From: CBDVBZ01 sp965372355
GTDB taxonomy: Bacteria; Krumholzibacteriota; Krumholzibacteriia; WVZY01
Assembly (NCBI GenBank): GCA_965372355.1
Contig: CBDVBZ010000147.1
Location: forward strand, 1-8,041
Direction: 5' to 3'
Length of the DNA: 8,041 nt
Below, one piece after another: positions 1 through 5,993 of the stretch. How positions within the stretch are numbered: position 1 is the stretch's first letter; each line of letters opens with the position of its first letter. The notes beneath the pieces were generated by a model. The model saw only the letters and a list, made by a program, of their open reading frames with translations. It ran no database searches and had not been told where the DNA came from. The translations under genes were made by a program, and so were the position numbers.

Positions 1-81
1 TTTTTACCACATGGAGGCTTTCTTGTCTTCAAAAGTCATGAATAATCCGGGCTAGACAGCTCATTTCTCGTCTATATATCC

Positions 82-690
82 ATGCGTCGGGTAAAGCCAG
101 AAGATCCCAGTATCATTGAAACCGTGTCGACGGTACTGAATGCCGACGGCGTCGCTGTGCTGCCTACCGATACGATCTATGGTTTCAGCGCGGCATTGTC
201 GAGCCGTACGGGTTTTGAGCGTGTCGTGGCGACAAAACAATGCGGCGGCGGTCGCAGGTTTGTTTATCTTGCCAGCTCTATCGAGATGGTCTCGCGTTTC
301 ATCGATGGTTGGGGCAGTGGATCCGAAGAAAAACTCCGGGACATCTGGCCCGCCAGCCTCACCGTGGTGCTTCCAAGCGGCCCCGAGGTCCCGAGTTGGG
401 TCGGCGAGACGATCGCGCTGCGCGTGCCGGATGCGAGTGAACTCAGAGCGCTTATCGATGCGGTTGGACAGCCGATTCTGTCGACCAGCGTCAACCGCGC
501 CGGCGAGCCGCCGCGTTTGACCGCCGACTCGATCGAAGATGACTTTGACGATGAGATCGATCTCGTCGTGGTGAGAGACACCGATGATGATTCGGTGCCG
601 TCTACGATCGTGGATCTTACCGGCGACATGCCTCGAGTCGTCCGGCAGGGCGCCTACGTCTGGCCGACCGACGAAAACCCCTCAAACTGA
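82..690 (+). CDS. TsaC/YrdC-family L-threonylcarbamoyladenylate synthase (202 aa), with an atypical active-site motif
   Basis: The family makes threonylcarbamoyl-AMP from threonine, bicarbonate and ATP in the cytoplasm, the first step of t6A modification of ANN-decoding tRNAs. Visible motifs, in family order, are PTDTIYG (residues 28-34), WPASLT (89-94), ALRVPD (112-117), STSVNRAGEPP (134-144) and PSTIVD (173-178). Length fits the single-domain TsaC type; the extra C-terminal Sua5 domain is absent. The SxN half of the family's KxR...SxN signature is present (S136, N138). The KxR half reads K52-Q-C, so the expected arginine is cysteine and the usual proline a few residues later is also lost. 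The frame is clean there. No Shine-Dalgarno sequence is visible before the ATG. The first 81 bases hold no supportable gene, only a weak TAGACA/TATATC promoter-like pair that lies too close to the start. The 3' end overlaps the convergent radical SAM gene. Family is confident; full activity is uncertain. Confidence 0.88.
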   Translation: MRRVKPEDPSIIETVSTVLNADGVAVLPTDTIYGFSAALSSRTGFERVVATKQCGGGRRFVYLASSIEMVSRFIDGWGSGSEEKLRDIWPASLTVVLPSGPEVPSWVGETIALRVPDASELRALIDAVGQPILSTSVNRAGEPPRLTADSIEDDFDDEIDLVVVRDTDDDSVPSTIVDLTGDMPRVVRQGAYVWPTDENPSN

Positions 691-1511
691 CGATCCTTGT
701 ACGCCTCACAACGCGAGCAGAGCAGAATCTCGTCGCGCCGGCCTTCGGCGAGAGTCGACCGGTATTGCTGGTTGATTGCTCCGTTCCAGATGTCGAGAAC
801 ATGCTGCCTGGTCACATCGCCGATGACCGCGCGCTCGTGAGAATCCCAGCAACAGATCGTTGCCTTGCCGTTGACATAGAAAAACATCTCGCGGAGCACC
901 TTCAGACACGGCAGTTGGACGCCTTCGACACCGGGCTCCCACGCCCACCGGTAGAACGACGTAATGATGGGAATAGCGCCTGCGTCTGCCCAGAACTGCT
1001 TGTAGGCCGGCTGCTCCCTCCGGTTGATATCCATGTCGATCATGCGGACTTCGATACGCTTCGCCCCGCCGATTTTCTTGGCCAGTCTGATGAACTTGAG
1101 AGTCCGGTCCACCGTGCGTTCGTAATCAACGCCGACTCTCGACTGCGAGAAGGTCTTTTCAGAAAACCCGTCGATGGAGAAACGGATCACATCGATGCCC
1201 GCATCGAGTATTCCGTGAGCCATGTCTTCCGTCATGAGCTCGCCGTTCGTATTGATCTCGATCCGCGCCGTGTCATCCTCACGGATATACCGCATGATCT
1301 TGCCCATGCGCTTGTCGGACAAGGGCTCATTGATGAGGAAAGGCCGGTAGGTGATGCCGAGCGAGCGCGTGTCATCGATGATCTTCATCCACACGTCATC
1401 GGACATCCGATGGGGTCTACGGCGCAGCGTCTTTTGCGGACAGAACGGACACTCCGCGTTGCATGCGATGTTGGTTTCGATCTGAATGTACTCGGGATGT
1501 GAACGTTCCAT
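654..1511 (-). CDS. Radical SAM protein with C-terminal SPASM-type cysteine cluster (285 aa)
   Basis: This is predicted to cleave S-adenosylmethionine at a [4Fe-4S] cluster and start radical chemistry; the substrate is unknown. The cluster motif is C17-x3-C21-x2-C24 (CNAECPFC). INTNG (86-90) and RFSIDG (110-115) match the family's core strands. The usual GGEP segment is degenerate, reading INEPLSD at 60-66. A C-terminal SPASM-like region has C202, C220-C221, C265 and C268, with IWNG at 241-244; SPASM domains bind auxiliary Fe-S clusters. The start is well supported by AGGAG at 1517-1521, five bases before the ATG. It is the last gene of the GT9-waaA operon, 34 nt after waaA, which suggests an envelope or glycan-related job, though that is inference. 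Its stop lies inside the 3' end of the convergent tsaC-like gene. Relatives include peptide-maturing and carbohydrate-modifying enzymes; no RiPP precursor was seen nearby. Confidence 0.88.
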   Translation of the reverse strand: MERSHPEYIQIETNIACNAECPFCPQKTLRRRPHRMSDDVWMKIIDDTRSLGITYRPFLINEPLSDKRMGKIMRYIREDDTARIEINTNGELMTEDMAHGILDAGIDVIRFSIDGFSEKTFSQSRVGVDYERTVDRTLKFIRLAKKIGGAKRIEVRMIDMDINRREQPAYKQFWADAGAIPIITSFYRWAWEPGVEGVQLPCLKVLREMFFYVNGKATICCWDSHERAVIGDVTRQHVLDIWNGAINQQYRSTLAEGRRDEILLCSRCEAYKDRQFEGFSSVGQT

Positions 1512-1545
1512 TTCAGCTCCTGTTGTTCTGGGCTCGCTCGTTCGC

Positions 1546-2853
1546 CTAGAGATACTCGACCAGCGTCTTCATGCATCGGTCGGTGGCACCGAGCTGCGAC
1601 TCGACATACGCTCGGGCGTTTTGTCCCATTTCGGATCTCAATGCTTCATCGGATAGCAGCAGTGCCAGCTTGTCATAGACGGTTTTCGCGTTGTCGATCT
1701 CGAAGGCGGCCCGCTTGCGAAGCAATTCGATCGCCTCGAAGGAGTTCTTGTGCAGGGGCCCGAAGACCGTCGGAAGACCCATGATCGCGGGCTCGATAAC
1801 GCTGTGTACGCCCGTGGAGAAACCTCCCCCGACATAGGCGACATCGGCAAAACGATACGCTTCGGCGAGAACGCCAACGGAGTCCACAACGAGCACTTGT
1901 GCGCCGGTCGGCACGGTGGAGAGGCTCTCGCGCTCGGAGAGCTTCGCCGCCTCGAGACCGTTCGCACCGGCCCACTCGAGCAGCTCCGCAACCCGCTCCG
2001 GCTTTGGTTCGTGAGGCGCGATGATGATCAGCAGCTCGCGTTGATCTGTCGCCAGGCGGCCGAGCGCGGGCAACAGATGTGCCTCGTCCTTTGGCCAGGT
2101 GCTGCCGGCGATGATTACGAAACGGCCACGTTTGTCGATATCGAGCGATGGTCCGTGGTTGAGTTGTTTGCGTTCCATCACCCGATCGAACCGCGTGTCT
2201 CCCGTTACGGATATCCCACCGTGATCGGGTACACAATCGATGAATCTCTCGGCATCCTGGTCGGATATCGCCAGGATGTGCCCCAGACCGGAATACACAC
2301 TGCGGTAAAAACGTTTACCGATGCTCGAAATCCGATGCGACGACGAACTCAGCGTGGCGTCGATCAACATACAGGGGATGCGTCTCTGGGTGGCTTCCCA
2401 GATGAGATTGGGCCAGATATCGAATTTCACGAAAACTAATAACCTGGGATCGAGGAACGCAAGGCAAAAACGGGCGTTTCGGGCAAAGTCGACTGGCAGA
2501 TATTCCATGAACTTGATATTGTTTCCATCGCCCATCTGCTCTTTTCTCTCCGCGAACGTGTAACCCGAGGGAGATGTGAAAGTTAGGGCAACGGGAATCT
2601 CCGGGTGGTCGGCAGCCAGACGAGAGATCACGGGCTTTGCCTGTTCGTATTCACCGACGCTCGCCACGTGAAACCACACGGGGCGCTCGTTGAACGTCGC
2701 TCCGCTCGAGTGCCAACGTTCCCGGATGTTCTTTCGTGTCGCGAACGTTTCTTTCAGTTTGTCATGAAAGAGCGATGCGAGTGACAGTGCTCCGTAGCCG
2801 ATGGGGAGCACGACACCGTTGTAGATCCTCTTCTGCGTGGTATGATCGGTCAT
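1546..2853 (-). CDS. waaA: 3-deoxy-D-manno-octulosonic acid (Kdo) transferase (435 aa)
   Basis: WaaA/KdtA transfers Kdo from CMP-Kdo to lipid A precursor at the cytoplasmic face of the inner membrane, the first step of LPS core assembly. An N-terminal hydrophobic stretch (about residues 13-30) fits the membrane-anchored family. The acceptor-side motif SVGE (65-68) carries the presumed catalytic glutamate E68. Further family motifs are WPNL (147-150), GDTRFDR (218-224), GSTWPKDE (250-257), PHEP (280-283), VGGGF (341-345), HSVIEP (350-355) and FGP...N370. Length is normal. An in-frame TTG four codons upstream (2865) is possible, but GAGG at 2867-2870 is only one base from it and 13 from the ATG at 2853, so the ATG is preferred. 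It lies 15 nt after the GT9 stop, so co-transcription is very likely. HSVIEP replaces the common HNxLEP. Confidence 0.93.
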   Translation of the reverse strand: MTDHTTQKRIYNGVVLPIGYGALSLASLFHDKLKETFATRKNIRERWHSSGATFNERPVWFHVASVGEYEQAKPVISRLAADHPEIPVALTFTSPSGYTFAERKEQMGDGNNIKFMEYLPVDFARNARFCLAFLDPRLLVFVKFDIWPNLIWEATQRRIPCMLIDATLSSSSHRISSIGKRFYRSVYSGLGHILAISDQDAERFIDCVPDHGGISVTGDTRFDRVMERKQLNHGPSLDIDKRGRFVIIAGSTWPKDEAHLLPALGRLATDQRELLIIIAPHEPKPERVAELLEWAGANGLEAAKLSERESLSTVPTGAQVLVVDSVGVLAEAYRFADVAYVGGGFSTGVHSVIEPAIMGLPTVFGPLHKNSFEAIELLRKRAAFEIDNAKTVYDKLALLLSDEALRSEMGQNARAYVESQLGATDRCMKTLVEYL

Positions 2854-2866
2854 TGTCGGGGACAAA

Positions 2867-2870
2867 CCTC
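2867..2870 (-). promoter_or_regulatory. Ribosome binding site deciding the waaA start
   Basis: GAGG on the minus strand overlaps the stop codon of the upstream glycosyltransferase gene by two bases. It is 13 nt from the ATG at 2853 but only 1 nt from the alternative TTG at 2865, which favours the ATG. The spacing is slightly long, and translation coupled to the upstream gene may help. Confidence 0.5.
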
Positions 2871-3891
2871 AACTGGCAGCGTGCTGCCTCTGGTCCAGGT
2901 TTCGAACGAGTTCGTTGAACGCCTCTTCCACCGGCTCGACAGGGATTCCCGCCAGGCACTCCTGTGTTCCCTTGGGGCAGTTCCGTGAGCCGTTTCTCGA
3001 GCAGGGCCGACACGGGAGGTTCCGTTCCATGACTCTGCTTGCCTCGAGCGTCGGGTAATAGCCAAATGCCTCGACCGTCGGTCCAAAAAGAGCGACGACC
3101 GGCACACCCATGGCTTCGGCGATATGCATCAGCCCGGAGTCGTTACCGACAAACGCGGATGAACGTCGAATCGCCGCAGCGGTTTCAATAATGCCGGTTC
3201 TCCCCGTGAGATCGACCGCACGATCGCCGAGTGCCGTCGCGATCCGTTCGGCTGCCTTGCTGTCTTTGCTATCGCCTACGAGAATCAATCGACACCCGTG
3301 GTTGTCGACGATCCGTTTGGCCAACTCGGTGTATTTGTCGATACCCCACTGTTTCATCGGCCAGCGACTTCCTGGGGCGAGTGACACAAACATCGACTCG
3401 TCATCCCCGATACGCTCTTCTATCCGTGCGGCAATTTCGCGGGGTACCTCGATGCCTCCACTGGTCGCGGACATCCGCGGCAGTCCCAACTCCTCACCCA
3501 GCGCGCTGTAGCGCTCGGGGATGGTCGGGATAGCCGTGCGTCGCTTGAAGAGAATGAGACCCAGACGCTGCCGGTAGTACTTTCTGACACGGCTGGCTGC
3601 TCCACCGAGTCCGGTGGAGACGACGCGGCTGCGCAGGGTGTTGTGAGCATCGATCACCAGGCAGCCCTCATCCCGAAGGGACCGGATGATCTGTCGGAGC
3701 CCACGCCACCCGGCACCCTCGCCCAGCGCGACGATGCGATCCACCGCCGTTGCCGCCGCGAAGAGCTCCGCGTATGCGCTCTTCGTAACGACAATGACTT
3801 GCGTCGCCCCGTGGGTTTTGAGGTGCTGAAGGAACGGGCACAGCAGCGTGCAGTCACCGAGTGAGCTGAAGCGGATTACGGCCACTTTCAT
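2869..3891 (-). CDS. Glycosyltransferase family 9 protein, ADP-heptose:LPS heptosyltransferase-like (340 aa)
   Basis: GT9 enzymes transfer heptose from ADP-heptose to the Kdo region of LPS on the cytoplasmic side of the inner membrane. The N-terminus reads IRFSSLGDCTLLCPF (6-20), the typical GT9 opening with the acceptor-side SSLGD. The C-terminal donor half has APGSRWPMKQW (172-182), LVGDSKD (204-210), GNDSGLMH (249-256) and FGPT (269-272). A four-cysteine C-terminal cluster (C294, C297, C305, C312) is a frequent feature of this family. Length is normal. A minus-strand GAGAGGGG sits about 12 nt upstream of the ATG. It is first in the GT9-waaA-radical SAM operon and divergent from the XRE-cupin pair. 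Whether it is heptosyltransferase I, II or another GT9 member cannot be told from sequence, so no symbol is given. Confidence 0.9.
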   Translation of the reverse strand: MKVAVIRFSSLGDCTLLCPFLQHLKTHGATQVIVVTKSAYAELFAAATAVDRIVALGEGAGWRGLRQIIRSLRDEGCLVIDAHNTLRSRVVSTGLGGAASRVRKYYRQRLGLILFKRRTAIPTIPERYSALGEELGLPRMSATSGGIEVPREIAARIEERIGDDESMFVSLAPGSRWPMKQWGIDKYTELAKRIVDNHGCRLILVGDSKDSKAAERIATALGDRAVDLTGRTGIIETAAAIRRSSAFVGNDSGLMHIAEAMGVPVVALFGPTVEAFGYYPTLEASRVMERNLPCRPCSRNGSRNCPKGTQECLAGIPVEPVEEAFNELVRNLDQRQHAAS

Positions 3892-3916
3892 CGATCGTTA
3901 CAACCCCTCTCGAATT

Positions 3917-3935
3917 CAACAACCGCAAATTGTTG
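3917..3935. promoter_or_regulatory. Putative operator copy 1 (dyad on the LPS-operon promoter)
   Basis: CAACAA and TTGTTG arms flank a 7-base centre. The inner CAACCGCAAATTG (3920-3932) recurs in inverted orientation at 4079-4092 with one extra T. The dyad overlaps the predicted minus-strand -10 element at 3929-3934, so a protein bound here would block transcription of the GT9-waaA operon. HTH regulators often bind such dyads next to their own gene; that an XRE-cupin protein of this locus binds it is inference. Confidence 0.4.
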
Positions 3936-3957
3936 CAGTTGCGTGGCCGGTTGTCAA
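3929..3957 (-). promoter_or_regulatory. Predicted sigma70-type promoter of the GT9-waaA-radical SAM operon
   Basis: On the minus strand a perfect TTGACA (-35, bases 3952-3957) is followed by a 17-bp spacer and AACAAT (-10, bases 3929-3934, four of six consensus bases). It lies about 40 bp upstream of the GT9 start codon. The -10 region sits inside the dyad at 3917-3935. Confidence 0.5.
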
Positions 3958-3988
3958 TGCCACCCCTCCGGAAAAGCCCCAGTCTCAA

Positions 3989-4019
3989 AGATAAACGGGA
4001 CACCGGCACAGATTTATCT
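3989..4019. repeat. 7-bp inverted repeat in the divergent intergenic region
   Basis: AGATAAA (3989-3995) and TTTATCT (4013-4019) are exact reverse complements separated by 17 bases. The element lies midway between the two divergent promoters, followed by the short palindrome GGCCCT-G-AGGGCC (4026-4038). It could be a further protein-binding site or chance; no T-tract follows, so it is not a terminator. Confidence 0.3.
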
Positions 4020-4078
4020 AACGGAGGCCCTGAGGGCCATCGTCAATTAAGACTACCTGAAAAAAAAGGCATATCGCT

Positions 4079-4096
4079 CAATTTTGCGGTTGATTG
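4079..4096. promoter_or_regulatory. Putative operator copy 2 (on the XRE-cupin promoter)
   Basis: CAATTTTGCGGTTG (4079-4092) is the reverse complement of the motif at 3920-3932 apart from one added T; TTTGCGGTTG matches over ten bases exactly. The following ATTG resembles the TTG that extends copy 1. It overlaps the predicted -35 at 4090-4095, so binding would affect transcription of the XRE-cupin genes. An eight-A run at 4060-4067 lies just upstream and could act as an UP-like element. Confidence 0.4.
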
Positions 4097-4118
4097 CCCG
4101 GTGCGCGTCACCTAAGAT
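4090..4118 (+). promoter_or_regulatory. Predicted promoter of the XRE-cupin pair
   Basis: TTGATT (4090-4095) and TAAGAT (4113-4118) are separated by 17 bp, each with four of six consensus bases. The implied transcript start near 4125 leaves about 45 nt before the ATG at 4170, but only about 12 before the ATG at 4137. This favours the downstream start for the first regulator. Confidence 0.45.
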
Positions 4119-4169
4119 AAGTGCCTGAACGAGCTTATGTGGCAAACCCAGCGGCCCGAGAGTAGAGCG

Positions 4170-4730
4170 ATGCCCTCCAAACAGGAAATCGGAGAACGGA
4201 TCAAGCGGTTTCGTCTCGACCGGAGCCTCACGCTCAAAGAGGTCGAGCTCAGGGCCAAGGTCTCGGCTACCCACGTATCCGAGATCGAGAGGGGGATGAC
4301 CTCTCCAACCGTTGGCGCCTTGGCCAAGATCGCTCGAGCGATGGGCACCGAAGCTTCCTACTTTCTTCAGAGTGACGCCTATCCGTCCGTGTCCGTCGTC
4401 CGCAAGGCCGAGCGCCGTGTGCTCGCGTACGACAACTGGCGCGCCAGGATACACTGTCTCTCCGGGGGAATCCGCGGCGCGCAGATGTCGTTTCTGCAGG
4501 TCGCGCTGGAGCCCGGAATCGCGCGTGATGCGGATCCGATGACTCATAACGGTGAGGAGTTCATCCACATCTTGCAGGGCGTGGTCGAGATACGTGTCGG
4601 TGGTGACCGGCATCTTCTCAAGAAGGGCGACAGCATCCACTTCCGGTCTCGAGAACCGCATACGATGAAGAATATTGGCGATGGTCAGGCGAGGTTGGTG
4701 TGGGTTGCCTCGCCGCCGTTCTACCTCTGA
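4170..4730 (+). CDS. XRE-family HTH regulator with C-terminal cupin domain, first of a tandem pair (186 aa)
   Basis: This is a predicted DNA-binding, small-ligand-sensing transcription factor. The HTH occupies about residues 7-66, with the recognition part SATHVSEIERGMTSP at 32-46. A single cupin_2 barrel spans about 104-181. Of the cupin metal-ligand positions, H126, E130 and H164 are present, but the HxH pair is reduced to one histidine (MTHNGEE). Family members regulate amino-acid, polyamine, antibiotic or stress genes; the ligand here is unknown. An in-frame ATG at 4137 would add 11 residues, but it lies too near the predicted promoter and those residues do not match the paralogue, which aligns without gaps from residue 8. 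No strong ribosome site is seen for either start. It is followed 12 nt later by its paralogue, so the two are probably co-transcribed, and it is divergent from the LPS operon. Confidence 0.88.
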   Translation: MPSKQEIGERIKRFRLDRSLTLKEVELRAKVSATHVSEIERGMTSPTVGALAKIARAMGTEASYFLQSDAYPSVSVVRKAERRVLAYDNWRARIHCLSGGIRGAQMSFLQVALEPGIARDADPMTHNGEEFIHILQGVVEIRVGGDRHLLKKGDSIHFRSREPHTMKNIGDGQARLVWVASPPFYL

Positions 4731-4742
4731 TGGAAAAACACG

Positions 4743-5306
4743 ATGCTCGATATATCTAAACTCGGAAGACGTGTAAAGAAGGTGCGGGAGAGCAAGCAGC
4801 TGACGCTCAAGAAGATCGAGGCGGAAGCCGGTATCTCGGCGACGCACATCTCGGAGATCGAGAGAGGCAAGACCTCGCCGACACTGGGAGCGCTGATCCG
4901 CATCTCCCGCGCGTTGGGGAAAGATCCCGCGTACTTCATCGAGGAAGAGGACCTCGGGGAAACGTCGCTCGTCACAGTCGAGAATCGCATCCAGGAATCG
5001 CTTGCGAACGGCGCGGGAACGTTCGAGCGGTTGACGTCGTCGATTCCCGGAGGACGACTACAGGGTTGTATCATAAGGCTCAACCCCGGCAGTTCCTACC
5101 ACGAGGCTCCCCATACACATCACGGAAACGAAGCCGCCGTCGTGCTGTCTGGCCGGGTTCTGTTCAATGTTTCGGGTGAAGAGCACGTGATCGAGGAGGG
5201 CGACTCCATATTTTACGACGCGCTCGAACCGCACAGCTACGCGAACGCATCGATGGACGAGACGTCCGTGATGCTGTGGGTGTGCACGGAGCGCGGTATG
5301 ACGTGA
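4743..5306 (+). CDS. XRE-family HTH regulator with C-terminal cupin domain, second of a tandem pair (187 aa)
   Basis: This has the same architecture and nearly the same length as its upstream neighbour. The HTH is at about 5-66 (SATHISEIERGKTSP at 32-46) and the cupin at about 107-181. Hand alignment of residues 21-66 of the two proteins gives 28 identities in 46, while the cupin halves differ far more. Its cupin has a richer metal site: H124, H126, H127, E130 and H164. The two barrels may therefore read different ligands or differ in metal binding. A likely history is local duplication, conservation of the DNA-reading head and divergence of the sensor (inference). Only a weak GGA precedes the ATG by 8 nt, so translation may be coupled to the gene upstream. 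A strong intrinsic terminator follows 22 nt after the stop. Confidence 0.88.
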   Translation: MLDISKLGRRVKKVRESKQLTLKKIEAEAGISATHISEIERGKTSPTLGALIRISRALGKDPAYFIEEEDLGETSLVTVENRIQESLANGAGTFERLTSSIPGGRLQGCIIRLNPGSSYHEAPHTHHGNEAAVVLSGRVLFNVSGEEHVIEEGDSIFYDALEPHSYANASMDETSVMLWVCTERGMT

Positions 5307-5328
5307 TTTTTGGCGCATACGGCCGTAG

Positions 5329-5362
5329 AAAACCCCGTTGGTATCATGCAACGGGGTTTTTT
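5329..5362 (+). terminator. Intrinsic terminator of the XRE-cupin operon
   Basis: A perfect 12-bp stem, AAAACCCCGTTG (5329-5340) with CAACGGGGTTTT (5349-5360), closes an 8-base loop and runs into six T residues (5357-5362). It separates the regulator pair from the promoter that begins two bases later. The A-run on the 5' arm means it may also stop minus-strand transcription. Confidence 0.9.
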
Positions 5363-5363
5363 G

Positions 5364-5393
5364 TTGACACCTTCCTCCCGTGTTTCCAATACT
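5364..5393 (+). promoter_or_regulatory. Predicted sigma70-type promoter of the DUF1844 gene
   Basis: A consensus TTGACA (5364-5369) is followed by an 18-bp spacer and AATACT (5388-5393, four of six bases). It begins directly after the terminator T-run and predicts a leader of roughly 60 nt before the GTG start. Confidence 0.55.
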
Positions 5394-5446
5394 TTTTTGT
5401 AAGAGGAGCGCCGTTCCGTCCGTAAAGTGGTATTTTTCTTGCTTTT

Positions 5447-5451
5447 GGAGG
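5447..5451 (+). promoter_or_regulatory. Shine-Dalgarno site supporting a GTG start
   Basis: GGAGG lies 10 nt before the GTG at 5462. The next in-frame ATG is 18 codons downstream, inside the conserved domain, so this site settles the choice of GTG. Confidence 0.7.
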
Positions 5452-5461
5452 TTTTTGCGTC

Positions 5462-5860
5462 GTGGACAAAGGCCAGTCATCATCCAGGGAACTGCTTTTT
5501 TTGCAGGTGATATCAATGTTCCAAGCTGCCGCCATGCAGCAGCTTGGCAAGTTTATCGACCCGACGACAGGCGAGGTGACCAGAGATCTCACACAAGCCA
5601 AGATATCAATCGATATCCTCGACGTCCTCAAGCAGAAGACGAAGGGAAACCTGACCGAGGTCGAGGGGGAACTCCTGGACAAAGTGCTTTTCGAGCTTCA
5701 CATGAACTATGTTGACGAGCTCAAGACGTCGGAGAAAGCGGAAGGGGAAGAAGGCGAAGGGGACAGGCGGGAGGGTGGAGCAGAGGGCGAGAAGGAGAAT
5801 GCCGAAGCTTCCCAGGACGGCGTAGACAAAGAGAAAGAAGAAGAACAACAAGACGGTTAA
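5462..5860 (+). CDS. DUF1844-domain protein with acidic C-terminal tail (132 aa)
   Basis: Function is unknown. Residues 12-88 match the DUF1844 pattern as I know it: LFLQVISMFQAAAMQQLGK (12-30), a PTTGEVTRDL turn (34-43), an AKISIDILDVLKQKTKGNLT helix (46-65) and a final helix ending MNYVDELK (81-88). The domain looks all-helical, with no signal peptide or membrane segment, so a cytoplasmic protein is expected. Residues 89-132 form a low-complexity tail dominated by Glu, Gly, Lys and Asp, probably disordered, longer and more acidic than I expect for the family. It starts with GTG behind a good GGAGG and has its own promoter. The OmpA gene follows in the same direction after 133 nt with no terminator seen between, so read-through is possible. 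That gap holds the OmpA ribosome site and no convincing promoter. Confidence 0.85.
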   Translation: MDKGQSSSRELLFLQVISMFQAAAMQQLGKFIDPTTGEVTRDLTQAKISIDILDVLKQKTKGNLTEVEGELLDKVLFELHMNYVDELKTSEKAEGEEGEGDRREGGAEGEKENAEASQDGVDKEKEEEQQDG

Positions 5861-5993
5861 CAACGTGGCGCCGGCGCAAGATCGGTGTTGCGTGAATTGC
5901 TCTACTTGCCGAGAGGCACGACGAGATCCACACGAGGTTTTGTTGTGGGACGAGGGGCTGTCGCGCCTGGGGCAGGAAAGGAGATCGTTCTAG

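Noticed and set aside
3..41. Short open stretch ending in TGA at 39-41, possible tail of an upstream gene
   Set aside because: Only about 12 codons are visible and nothing in them identifies a protein, so it cannot be supported.
53..80. TAGACA/TATATC promoter-like pair before the TsaC-like gene
   Set aside because: A transcript start would fall at or after the ATG at 82, so it fits only if translation starts further downstream; too weak to call.
765..1502. 245-codon plus-strand open frame opposite the radical SAM gene
   Set aside because: The opposite strand encodes clear radical SAM and SPASM motifs with a good ribosome site; this frame looks like a codon-bias shadow.
4053..4847. 264-codon minus-strand open frame opposite the XRE-cupin region
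   Set aside because: It runs across the intergenic promoters and both regulator genes without any family motif.
5931..5951. CCACA...TGTGG inverted repeat upstream of the OmpA gene
   Set aside because: Arms are only five bases and no other regulatory feature accompanies them; chance is likely.
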